Part shown: positions 1 through 6,527 of the stretch, piece by piece
Numbering within the stretch: position 1 is the stretch's first letter
Layout: every line of letters begins with the position of its first letter
Assembly: GCA_964440605.1 (NCBI GenBank)
Contig: CAYTSW010000146.1
Span: 1 to 6,715, forward strand
Origin: CAYTSW01 sp964440605
GTDB lineage: Bacteria > Planctomycetota > Phycisphaerae > Phycisphaerales > UBA1924
Length of the DNA: 6,715 nt
Direction of reading: 5' to 3'
The notes under the pieces: generated by a model
Told to the model about the DNA's origin: nothing
Databases searched by the model: none
Seen by the model: only the letters and a program-made list of their open reading frames with translations
Position numbers and translations under genes: made by a program

Positions 1-2748
1 CGTCAGGTGCGGCCCGTGCGCAAAGGCCGTGAACTGTGTCAACGCCTCGGCCTGCCCAACCGCATGCCAATGCACCACATGACCCGTCTCGCCCACGCCC
101 GACTCGACGGCGTGGCACTTGGCGCACGAGCCGTACGTCTCGGCGTCGGTGAACTGGTTGAAGATGCGTTCCGCGGCGTCGGAAGCGACGCCGTCCCCGA
201 GCACACGTCGTCGTGTCGCGTCGATCCAACCGCGCTTGAAGGCGTCGGCGTGACCGGCGGTGCGGTAGACCAATGCGAAGGTGTCCTCATCGAGGTACCA
301 CCCGCCTTCGGTCGCCCAGTCCTCGGCCGAGACGAACTCGGGCACGATCGGCTCGGCCTCGCCTTGCGCGTCATCGTCGTCCCCGCCCAGCGCGTCCTCG
401 CCGAAGAGGTCGGCCCCGTCGCCGCCCTCCTGCTCGTCTTCACCCAACGCGTCTTCGCCGAACAGATTGGGTGCGCCGCCCTCGTCGCCTGCATCCTCAC
501 CCAGAGCATCCCCTCCGAAGAGGTCCAGCGCTCCATCGCTGCTTTCCTGTTCCTTCCCACCGAGCGCATCTTCACCGAACAGGTCGGGCGCGCCACCCTC
601 GTCTGCTTCCTCGTCGCCCAGCACGTCCTCGCCGAAGAGGTCTAGCGCGTCGTCAGCGCCGTCTTTGTCGCCGCCCAGCACGTCTTCCCCGAACAGGTCC
701 ATCGCGCTGCCGTCGTCCTGTTCATCGGCTTCGTCCGGCTCGGTCGGCGCCGGGGGCTCCGGGATCAAGCCCATCTCCCGTCGCGTGATGTCCCGGGCGA
801 GTTGCGGGAACCACGCGTTCTGCGCCTCGCGCACTTCCGCAAGCGGCAGCGATCGCGCCAGCGCACGAGCCGTCGCCTCATCGAGCTCGCGACCCACGCA
901 CGCCTCCAGCCTCGCGTGCATGTCGGCGAAGTTGCCCGCCAGCGCGTCGTACATCGCGTCCTTCACACCCCACGCCAGCGTCGCCGCGTCCTGCTGCACG
1001 CGGCCCGACGCGACGTCGAGTTCGCCCAGCGCGGTCAGGTCCAGACGCTCGACGGCCGCCGCGACCTCCGGGTCGCCGGCCATCAGCAGGCCCAGCGTGT
1101 GCGGGAATGTGGCCAGCGCGTACCGCGCGTCGTCATCCGGCCACGCGCCCACCCACAGGCCCGATCGCGCCAGCGCGTCGACGTCGATCGCAGGCAGCTC
1201 ATTAATCGCCACGCCCGCACGCCCGGCGCGGTGCATCGCGATCTCCAGGAACAGGTCGGGGAACCAACGCTCCTGCATCGCCCGCATCGCGTCCCGCGGC
1301 ATCCCCGACACCAGCGCCCGCGCTTCCTCGACGCCGAGCTCACGCCCCACCGCTCGCTCCACGCGCTCGAGCACCGCGCCCTGTCCCTCCACGAGCACGT
1401 CGCGCAGCAGCGTCTTGACGCCCCATACCACCGCCTCGGCGTCGGCCAGCGTCGCCTCGTCGGCCTCGTACAGGTCCGTCAGGTCCGAGCGGTCCGACGC
1501 GACCAGCACGCCGCCCTGGTCGGACGCCCCGGCCATCATCAGCCGCATGAAGGGCGTCGGCCCCTCGGTCACCAGATCGCTGCTTGCGGGCCAGCGCCCG
1601 ATCCAACGGCCGGACTCCGCGAGGCTGCGCGTGTCCACGCCCGGCAGGCGGAAGAAGCGCACCGGCGCGGCCCCCACGATCTCCTGCTCGTGGCACGCCA
1701 TGCACGACGCCTCGTACCCGCGCACCATGATCTCCACGCCCTGATCGTCCGGCGCGTGGCAGTCCGTGCAGTGCGCGGGCACTTCCGACGGGCTCCGCCC
1801 CTTCGTCAGCTCGCTCGGGAAGTGCGTGTGGATGTGCGAGGCGTGGTCGTACACGATCCGCTGCGGCGTCTCGTACGGGTACCCGCTGAAGGACGGGTGC
1901 CCCGCATCGAACGACGCGAACGACGCGCTGTGGCACGTCTGGCACTGCGTGTTCGTGATCGAAGCGATATCGAAGTCGCGCCCGTGGTGCTCTTTGTGGC
2001 AGGCGATGCAGTCGATCGCCTCCGAACGATGCGCGCCCACCGGCAGGCCGGACGCCATCCGCACCATCACGGGCGCCGGCCCTTCGGCGTCCGCGGCGCT
2101 CGCCGTCAGCGCCGCGAGCACGTCGTCCCGCACCGCGTGCGGCGCCAGCGGCTGCGAGCCCAGGTAGTGGCACGACAGGCAGCGCTCGCTCTCCACCGGT
2201 CCCACGCCGCCGGACATCGACGCGCCGAGCATGTCGGCCAGGGGGTTGTCGCTGTCGGCGTGGCACGCCGAGCAGGCGGTCTGTGTCATCGCGCCGATGA
2301 GTTCCGACGTCTCGCCATCGACCGCGCCCACCACCTGCAGGTTCGCGTGCGACGCCGAGAGTTGGCCCGGGTTGACGACGTCGCGCGACCACGGGCCACC
2401 CAAGCCCAGCAGCAGAACACCGATGCTGGCCGCGATCGTCCATCGCACGAACGAGCCGCGCCGCGCGCGGATACTCGGCGCCGGCTGGCAGGGCGGGATC
2501 GGGTTGCAGCATCGCCCGTCGGGCAGCGGCCCCTGCGCACACCTGCCGCCCGCGGCACCCGGACGCGTGCACACCCACCGATCGCCCTGGCGCACCGGCA
2601 CACACTCGGCGATCGTGTTGCACTGGCCCTTGTGGTCGGGGCCGAGCGAACACGCCTCGCCGCACGACGCGCGCCCGCACACCCACTTCTCTTCCGGACG
2701 CTCGTACGGGCTCTCGTCGTGCCCGAACTGCTGAAGCGGCTGAGTCAT
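1..2748 (-). CDS. Large membrane-anchored multihaem cytochrome c, C-terminus beyond the window edge
   Basis: This is an open frame of 916 codons with no stop before the window edge, so the protein is partial at its C-terminus. Residues 22-87 form a head with ten cysteines (24, 29, 33, 43, 49, 60, 70, 80, 81, 87). A basic stretch (94-102) and one hydrophobic helix (about 103-118) follow, so the head should be cytoplasmic and the rest periplasmic. Seven CXXCH haem c motifs start at residues 159, 190, 247, 269, 327, 349 and 875. Between haems 6 and 7 lie a duplicated haem-free domain (375-660) and an acidic repeat (684-788). The ATG overlaps the upstream cytochrome b stop by 4 nt and has a GAGGTG ribosome site 8 nt away. 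The protein is probably the periplasmic electron acceptor or donor for that cytochrome b. The haem part resembles cytochrome c3/NrfH-like multihaem proteins. The substrate is unknown, and I cannot name the cysteine-rich head or the family. Confidence 0.9.
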   Translation of the reverse strand, partial: MTQPLQQFGHDESPYERPEEKWVCGRASCGEACSLGPDHKGQCNTIAECVPVRQGDRWVCTRPGAAGGRCAQGPLPDGRCCNPIPPCQPAPSIRARRGSFVRWTIAASIGVLLLGLGGPWSRDVVNPGQLSASHANLQVVGAVDGETSELIGAMTQTACSACHADSDNPLADMLGASMSGGVGPVESERCLSCHYLGSQPLAPHAVRDDVLAALTASAADAEGPAPVMVRMASGLPVGAHRSEAIDCIACHKEHHGRDFDIASITNTQCQTCHSASFASFDAGHPSFSGYPYETPQRIVYDHASHIHTHFPSELTKGRSPSEVPAHCTDCHAPDDQGVEIMVRGYEASCMACHEQEIVGAAPVRFFRLPGVDTRSLAESGRWIGRWPASSDLVTEGPTPFMRLMMAGASDQGGVLVASDRSDLTDLYEADEATLADAEAVVWGVKTLLRDVLVEGQGAVLERVERAVGRELGVEEARALVSGMPRDAMRAMQERWFPDLFLEIAMHRAGRAGVAINELPAIDVDALARSGLWVGAWPDDDARYALATFPHTLGLLMAGDPEVAAAVERLDLTALGELDVASGRVQQDAATLAWGVKDAMYDALAGNFADMHARLEACVGRELDEATARALARSLPLAEVREAQNAWFPQLARDITRREMGLIPEPPAPTEPDEADEQDDGSAMDLFGEDVLGGDKDGADDALDLFGEDVLGDEEADEGGAPDLFGEDALGGKEQESSDGALDLFGGDALGEDAGDEGGAPNLFGEDALGEDEQEGGDGADLFGEDALGGDDDDAQGEAEPIVPEFVSAEDWATEGGWYLDEDTFALVYRTAGHADAFKRGWIDATRRRVLGDGVASDAAERIFNQFTDAETYGSCAKCHAVESGVGETGHVVHWHAVGQAEALTQFTAFAHGPHLT
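385..699 (-). repeat. Six-copy acidic repeat with core LFGEDxLG inside the multihaem cytochrome
   Basis: Residues 684-788 of the multihaem cytochrome contain six copies of a core read as LFGEDVLG, LFGEDALG or LFGGDALG. The leucines are at residues 685, 704, 723, 743, 762 and 781, giving a period of 19 residues (20 once). The spacers are rich in Asp, Glu, Gly and Ala. Synonymous codons differ between copies (for example GGC/GGG/GGT/GGA for the first glycine), so the array is not a fresh DNA duplication and the peptide appears to be kept by selection. It sits between the duplicated domain and the last visible haem. It could be a flexible spacer, a series of docking motifs or an acidic ion-binding arm. 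The function is not known. Confidence 0.9.
769..1626 (-). repeat. Tandem duplication of a haem-free domain of about 135 residues in the multihaem cytochrome
   Basis: Residues 375-509 and 525-660 align along their length with an offset of 150-151 residues. Shared landmarks in order are SGxWxGxWP, LMMAG/LLMAG, DLTxL, WGVK, VGREL followed by EARAL/TARAL, and WFPxL. Neither copy contains CXXCH, and both look mostly helical. The region around residues 810-835 (GGWYLDED followed by GHADAFKRGW) may be a third, more distant relative next to the last haem motif, but that match is weak. I do not recognise the domain. It could be a structural spacer between haem groups or a partner-binding module. Confidence 0.8.
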
Positions 2749-3578
2749 AGCGGCAACACCTCGGGCTCGAAGACGAAGACCAGCGCCACGTGCACCGCGA
2801 CGAAGACCAGCAGCCCGTACGTCAGCGGGATGTGCACGAACAGCCATCCTTTGAGCAGCGACTGCCCCGCGTGCTGATAGTCCAGGTCGTCCTTCTGGAT
2901 CGCCAGCTCGCGCAGCTCGTCGAGGATGCCCGCCTCGGTCGGCGAGACGTAGTTCTTGAACGCATCGATCCTGTTGAGCACGCGGTGCCGCGGCGCGTTG
3001 GAGTTCGCCAGATGCTCGACCATCCCCCGGGGCCTCGCGAACCAGGGGCGCAGGTCCGACTCGTAGAAGTCCGCGACCGACCGCGCGCCCGAATCCACCA
3101 CGCCCCGCGCCACCACTTCCTCGGCACGCTCGATCACGCGTTTGCGCAGCGCCGGGATGCGCTCGAAGAGCACGTTCTCGCCCCGGCGCGTCAGCCGCTT
3201 GGGCAGGCGGCGCGAGATGTACAGACCGAAGAGCCCCGACAGCGCGACGCCGACGAACAGCGCCGCGAGCCCGAGCTCGAAGGCCCCGCCGGGGAAGCGG
3301 AACGAGATGTGGATCAGGAAGAGCACGATCGAGAACAGCCCCGCGTAGACGTGGAACTGCAACCACGCGGCCCCCGACAGCGCGGGGATCCACGGGATCT
3401 TTTTGCGCGCGTTGAAGAGCGTCAGCAGCAGGCAGACCGCCAGCAGCGAGAAACCCGAGACGACCGCGACATGGCGCACCAGCGCCGCCGAAGCCACGAG
3501 CCACGCCGCCAGCGCGATCGCGCTCGCCGCCGCCAGCACCACCACGCCGATCCACCGCCGGGCCGCGAACGTCATCAT
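2745..3578 (-). CDS. Membrane dihaem cytochrome b subunit
   Basis: The 277-residue protein has five predicted membrane helices (about 8-30, 37-56, 70-92, 101-121 and 245-269). By the positive-inside rule the N-terminus is cytoplasmic and the C-terminus periplasmic. Helices 3 and 5 each carry two histidines 14 residues apart (H76/H90 and H249/H263). This is the usual spacing for two b haems stacked across a membrane. With the deduced topology H76/H249 would hold the cytoplasmic-side haem and H90/H263 the periplasmic-side haem. A charged loop of about 120 residues between helices 4 and 5 faces the cytoplasm and could dock the iron-sulfur partner. The ATG overlaps the stop of the upstream fusion gene (ATGA) and the stop overlaps the next ATG in the same way. 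The frame is open back to 3887, but that extension is read in the overlapping ferredoxin gene and is not credible. I cannot assign a specific family; it is not canonical NrfD. Confidence 0.88.
   Translation of the reverse strand: MMTFAARRWIGVVVLAAASAIALAAWLVASAALVRHVAVVSGFSLLAVCLLLTLFNARKKIPWIPALSGAAWLQFHVYAGLFSIVLFLIHISFRFPGGAFELGLAALFVGVALSGLFGLYISRRLPKRLTRRGENVLFERIPALRKRVIERAEEVVARGVVDSGARSVADFYESDLRPWFARPRGMVEHLANSNAPRHRVLNRIDAFKNYVSPTEAGILDELRELAIQKDDLDYQHAGQSLLKGWLFVHIPLTYGLLVFVAVHVALVFVFEPEVLPL
2757..2762 (-). promoter_or_regulatory. Ribosome binding site of the multihaem cytochrome gene
   Basis: On the minus strand the sequence GAGGTG lies 8 nt before the ATG at 2748. It matches six bases of the anti-Shine-Dalgarno complement. 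It lies inside the last codons of the cytochrome b gene, so translation of the two genes is likely coupled through the ATGA overlap. Confidence 0.6.
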
Positions 3579-5305
3579 CGGTTGGCCCACTCCGCGAACG
3601 ATTCGAGGTCGCGCATGTCCACGCGCTTGAGCGCGTCGTGCGGGCACGCCCGCTGGCACGCCGGCCCGCCCAGCGACTCGGCGCACAGGTCGCACTTGGT
3701 CGCCTTGAGGATGGGCAGGTGCGTGACTTCGTCGAGGACGCGCTGCCCCCCGCGGTCGCGGATCTCGACCATGCGGATGTTGTGATACGGGCACGAGTTC
3801 GCGCACGTCGCGCAGCCGATGCACGTGCGGTCGTTGATCACCACCTGCCCGCCGCTGGAGTCGCGGTGGATCGCGCCGGTGGGGCACCCGATCATGCAGA
3901 CGGGGTCGGCGCAGTGCATGCAGGCGTTGGCGATCATGAAGCGGTCAAAGCTGGGCCCGTGGCGCACGAAGCGCGGATTGCCGTCGTGCGTCGACGCGCA
4001 GGCGCGCACGCAATCGTCGCAGCGCGTGCAGCGGTCGGTGTCGATCACCATCGTCGCGGTGCCGTTGATGTGACGGCGTTCAACGAGGAACTCGAGCAGC
4101 GCCGGGTCGAGGCGCGCGGCCCCGCGCGCCTCGTCGGGCGACTCCCCGCGCATCAGCCGCTCGCTCGCCCCGCCGAGCGTCGCCGGACGCAGCGCCTCGG
4201 GCAGCGTCGGGAGCACGTGCTCCTCGATCACCCGCGTCGGGATCCGCAGCACGTCCACGTAACCGATCGCGCGCAGTGTCCGCTGCAAGGGCCGCGACTC
4301 GCCCGTTCGCCAGTTGTGGTGCGTCTCCTCGAGCCCGAACACGCTCCCGCGGCCGAGGTAGCTCACCGTCCGCTCGCCCGAGGCGTACGGCTCGCTCAGG
4401 CGTGCAAACCCCGAGCGGATCAGCATGAGCCCGTTCGAGTAGTCCCCCGCCTGGCAGATGACCGGCTCGCCAGCGAACCGCCCGCCTCCCTTGGAGGCCT
4501 GCTTCTTGTACGAGACGTGCCAGTCGAACTCGCCGTAGCTCTCGAAGGCCGTCGCGTCGGCGACGATCTGGAGCTTCTCTTCGTCGAGATGCGCAAGCAT
4601 GGGCGTCTCGCGCAGGTGCACGAGCAGGCTGCGCTCGCGGTACAGACGGTCGGTGTGCTCGCGGATCGCCTCCGAACGGCGCCGGATGTCGCGCAGGCCC
4701 TGCCAACGGATCTCCAGCAGTTCGCATGCGTCGTCGGCGACGATCGTCGCCGTCCGCTGCGACCGCGACAGCGCCGCGATCTCGCCGAAGAACTCGCCGT
4801 CCTCGATGCGCACCGTCTTGTTCGTCTCGAAGACGCGCGGCACGTCCTGAAGAAAGACGCGTACTCCACGCGAGCCGTCGCGACGCGCCACCTGGCTGTC
4901 GGCGTGCCCGTTGTACTTGGTCACGTCCCGCGCCTCGGGAGGCGTGCGTGGCTTCCACAACTGCGCGATCGCCCGCCCCAACGAAGGACGCCGGCCCTTC
5001 TGCCGGCCCACACTCTCCGGCGGCAAATCCAGCACGACACGCACCGACCCGCTGAGTACGAAGAAGGCCGAGTTCGAATAGTCGCCCTCGCGCACGACGA
5101 TCTCGCCGGGCTGGAGCTTCACGATCCGCGTGTCGTTCTTGATGATCCCTTCGAGCGGACCGCTCGCCGGGAATCGCGAGCCGTCGATCGAGGCGAACGG
5201 CTCGTACCGGAGCACCGCGTTGACGTCGGCGTCCGACATCTCCCCGAACGGGACGTCCCAGCGCTGGGGCGCTCCGATCCGCGTGTGTCCGGCGCTCACT
5301 GCCAT
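3575..5305 (-). CDS. Double cyclic-nucleotide-binding domain fused to a four-cluster [4Fe-4S] ferredoxin
   Basis: The protein is 576 residues from the chosen ATG, with no signal peptide or membrane helix, so it should be cytoplasmic. The first Crp-type sensor domain (about 40-205) keeps a phosphate-binding cassette, FGEIAALSRSQRTAT at 173-187, with the Glu and Arg that normally hold a cyclic nucleotide. The second (about 240-360) has the fold signature but a degraded cassette (FGLEETHH at 323-330). The C-terminal part (420-560) has sixteen cysteines in four groups starting at C426, C462, C495 and C538, as in DmsB/NrfC-type electron-transfer subunits. No helix-turn-helix is seen, so it is not a plain Crp regulator. 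Its stop overlaps the cytochrome b ATG, which points to one complex. The start is uncertain. ATG at 5305 has GGGAGG 12 nt upstream (5318-5323), and the codons before it look poor; ATG 5347 or TTG 5365 would add 14 or 20 residues. Confidence 0.92.
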   Translation of the reverse strand: MAVSAGHTRIGAPQRWDVPFGEMSDADVNAVLRYEPFASIDGSRFPASGPLEGIIKNDTRIVKLQPGEIVVREGDYSNSAFFVLSGSVRVVLDLPPESVGRQKGRRPSLGRAIAQLWKPRTPPEARDVTKYNGHADSQVARRDGSRGVRVFLQDVPRVFETNKTVRIEDGEFFGEIAALSRSQRTATIVADDACELLEIRWQGLRDIRRRSEAIREHTDRLYRERSLLVHLRETPMLAHLDEEKLQIVADATAFESYGEFDWHVSYKKQASKGGGRFAGEPVICQAGDYSNGLMLIRSGFARLSEPYASGERTVSYLGRGSVFGLEETHHNWRTGESRPLQRTLRAIGYVDVLRIPTRVIEEHVLPTLPEALRPATLGGASERLMRGESPDEARGAARLDPALLEFLVERRHINGTATMVIDTDRCTRCDDCVRACASTHDGNPRFVRHGPSFDRFMIANACMHCADPVCMIGCPTGAIHRDSSGGQVVINDRTCIGCATCANSCPYHNIRMVEIRDRGGQRVLDEVTHLPILKATKCDLCAESLGGPACQRACPHDALKRVDMRDLESFAEWANR

Positions 5306-5350
5306 AACAGACGACGTCCTCCCGACCTTCCCACCGACGATGCTCATCCA

Positions 5351-5394
5351 CCCGCCCGCATTCAAGTCCCCGCCCGCGCATCAACGCGGGCGGG
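5351..5394 (-). promoter_or_regulatory. Perfect 10-bp hairpin with a competing third arm, ahead of the sensor-ferredoxin gene
   Basis: In the transcript, CCCGCCCGCG (from 5394-5385) can pair perfectly with CGCGGGCGGG (5378-5369) around a 6-nt loop. A second copy, GCGGGCGGG (5359-5351), follows and could pair with the same first arm over 9 bp. The two pairings exclude each other. The third arm ends 3 nt before the ATG at 5347 and 45 nt before the ATG at 5305. There is no U-run, so it is not a typical intrinsic terminator. It could adjust translation or protect the downstream mRNA. It also argues against the TTG start at 5365, whose ribosome site would lie in the stem. Confidence 0.55.
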
Positions 5395-5411
5395 AGGCCT
5401 CGCTCGTTGCT

Positions 5412-5427
5412 CCCGGCGTGAGCCGGG
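5412..5427 (-). promoter_or_regulatory. Small hairpin just after the tetrahaem cytochrome stop codon
   Basis: The sequence CCCGGC-TCAC-GCCGGG on the transcript gives a perfect 6-bp stem with a 4-nt loop, starting 8 nt after the stop of the tetrahaem cytochrome. No U-tract follows. It may stabilise the 3' end of the upstream message or set unequal expression of the two genes. In DNA this GC-rich, a stem of this size could also be chance. Confidence 0.35.
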
Positions 5428-5435
5428 CCCGGCGA

Positions 5436-6515
5436 TCACGGGTTCGCCGCTTCGCCCTTCCACTCGCTCTCGTCCGGGATCAGCGCATCCACGCCGCCCA
5501 GGTCGCTGCCGTCGTAGTTGTTGGCGAACGCCTTGGCGTGCTTCTGCACCTCGTCGGCCTTGGCCAGCAGCGCCTGCTCGTTGCCGAACATCGCGCCGAG
5601 TTCCTTCTGTGGCTCGTCGAAGATCGCGATCATCGAGGCGACCTCATCGATCGGCTGGGCCGCCTGGATCTCCTTGAGCGCCCGCCAGGCGAGGACGGTG
5701 CGCTGCGCCATCGCGCGCCCGTAGAGCTTCGCCTCGGTCGCCTTCGACAGGCCGCGCAGGGCGTACTCGAGTTCGAGCGCCTTGCCCAGCACGTACAGCA
5801 CGCGGAGGCGCTCGGGCGATGAGATCGCGTTGTGCGCGTTGTCCACGCGGTTGAAGTTGTGGCGCACTTCTCCCTGCGACCACGACACCAGCTCGAACCG
5901 CGAACCCGCCGGGTGCCCGCCCACGTCCACCAGCTCCTGGTTCGGCGCGGTGTGGCACTGGAAGCAGTTCTCCGCGACCGCGTAGAGGTCGTCAGGAGGC
6001 AGCATGTCCAACGCGATCGCCGCCTCGAGGCGCTGCTCACGCTGGCTCTCGGTCTCCGTCTCGCGGTCCACGCCCTCGGCGTAGGTCGCGTGCACGTCGA
6101 GCCACTTCTCGCCCGCCCCGTGACAGCTCTCGCACGAGATGCCCGAGATCGCCTCCATCTCGCCGCCGACTTCCTTCACCGTGTAGTGGCAGGAGATGCA
6201 CGTCGAGTCCTGCTTGATCCGGCGGATGCCCAGCTTGCGGGCGATCTCTCGGGCCTTGTCGTTACGCGGCAGGTCGATGAACGTCGAGTGGTGGTGCGTG
6301 AGCTGCCACGTCTCTTCTTCCTTCACGTGGCACTTCTTGCACTCATCCGGCCCGACGATCTCCGACGGCTTGCCGCCCGAGGCGAACAACTGCGTCGGGG
6401 CCGAGTAGTCGCCCCCCTGCGCCAGCAGCATCGCGCTGAGCCCGACGACCGCCCCCACGATCACCACCCCGCTCAGCACGCGACGCGAAGGAACACTGGT
6501 CTGCTGCACGGTCAT
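5436..6515 (-). CDS. Membrane-anchored or exported tetrahaem cytochrome c, c554-like
   Basis: The protein has 359 residues. A basic N-terminus (RR at 11-12) is followed by one hydrophobic segment at about 13-32, which is a signal anchor or a signal peptide, so the haems are periplasmic. Four CXXCH motifs start at residues 59, 106, 128 and 184. The opening pattern (GPDECKKCH, then a Trp and a histidine cluster, HHH at 74-76) and the four-haem count fit the cytochrome c554 family. That family is known as the electron acceptor of hydroxylamine oxidoreductase in nitrifiers but is widespread in other multihaem systems. Residues 189-359 have no haem motif and look helical. The start is supported by GAGGAG 5-6 nt upstream. 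It probably shuttles electrons to or from the larger multihaem cytochrome in the same operon. No hydroxylamine oxidoreductase is visible, so nitrification should not be assumed. Confidence 0.88.
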   Translation of the reverse strand: MTVQQTSVPSRRVLSGVVIVGAVVGLSAMLLAQGGDYSAPTQLFASGGKPSEIVGPDECKKCHVKEEETWQLTHHHSTFIDLPRNDKAREIARKLGIRRIKQDSTCISCHYTVKEVGGEMEAISGISCESCHGAGEKWLDVHATYAEGVDRETETESQREQRLEAAIALDMLPPDDLYAVAENCFQCHTAPNQELVDVGGHPAGSRFELVSWSQGEVRHNFNRVDNAHNAISSPERLRVLYVLGKALELEYALRGLSKATEAKLYGRAMAQRTVLAWRALKEIQAAQPIDEVASMIAIFDEPQKELGAMFGNEQALLAKADEVQKHAKAFANNYDGSDLGGVDALIPDESEWKGEAANP

Positions 6516-6521
6516 CTTGAT

Positions 6522-6527
6522 CTCCTC
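6522..6527 (-). promoter_or_regulatory. Ribosome binding site of the tetrahaem cytochrome gene
   Basis: GAGGAG on the minus strand lies 6 nt before the ATG at 6515 and is the best Shine-Dalgarno match in the window. It fixes the start of the tetrahaem cytochrome. Confidence 0.7.

Noticed and set aside
385..699. CRISPR-like periodic array
   Set aside because: The period is a multiple of three in frame with the protein, the repeats are imperfect at synonymous sites, and the spacers are similar acidic codons. It is a protein repeat.
281..1744. Plus-strand Ser/Ala-rich open frame of 487 codons
   Set aside because: Its Ser/Pro/Ala runs come from the antisense of Asp/Glu/Gly/Ala codons in the cytochrome, and no domain is seen.
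1340..2686. Minus-strand open frame of 448 codons inside the multihaem cytochrome
   Set aside because: It is an out-of-frame Arg/Gly/Ala-rich shadow. The frame starting at 2748 carries the haem motifs and the membrane anchor.
802..2877. Long plus-strand open frame of 691 codons
   Set aside because: Its product is dominated by Arg, His, Ala and Pro, the usual antisense shadow of a GC-rich gene. It runs opposite the multihaem cytochrome, whose seven CXXCH motifs and TM helix are all in one frame.
3579..3887. N-terminal extension of the cytochrome b frame to 3887
   Set aside because: The added residues are Arg/Pro/His-rich and overlap the ferredoxin cysteine motifs in another frame. ATG 3578 gives the standard ATGA overlap.
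5363..5365. TTG start for the sensor-ferredoxin gene
   Set aside because: Its ribosome site would lie inside the perfect 10-bp stem, and the extra residues look non-coding. ATG 5305 or 5347 is more likely.
5369..5394. Intrinsic transcription terminator between the cytochrome and sensor genes
   Set aside because: The stem is strong but no U-tract follows, and the genes downstream continue on the same strand.
3638..5677. Long plus-strand open frame of 679 codons
   Set aside because: It is antisense to the sensor-ferredoxin gene and part of the tetrahaem cytochrome, with low-complexity Arg/Ala/Asp-rich composition and no recognisable motif.
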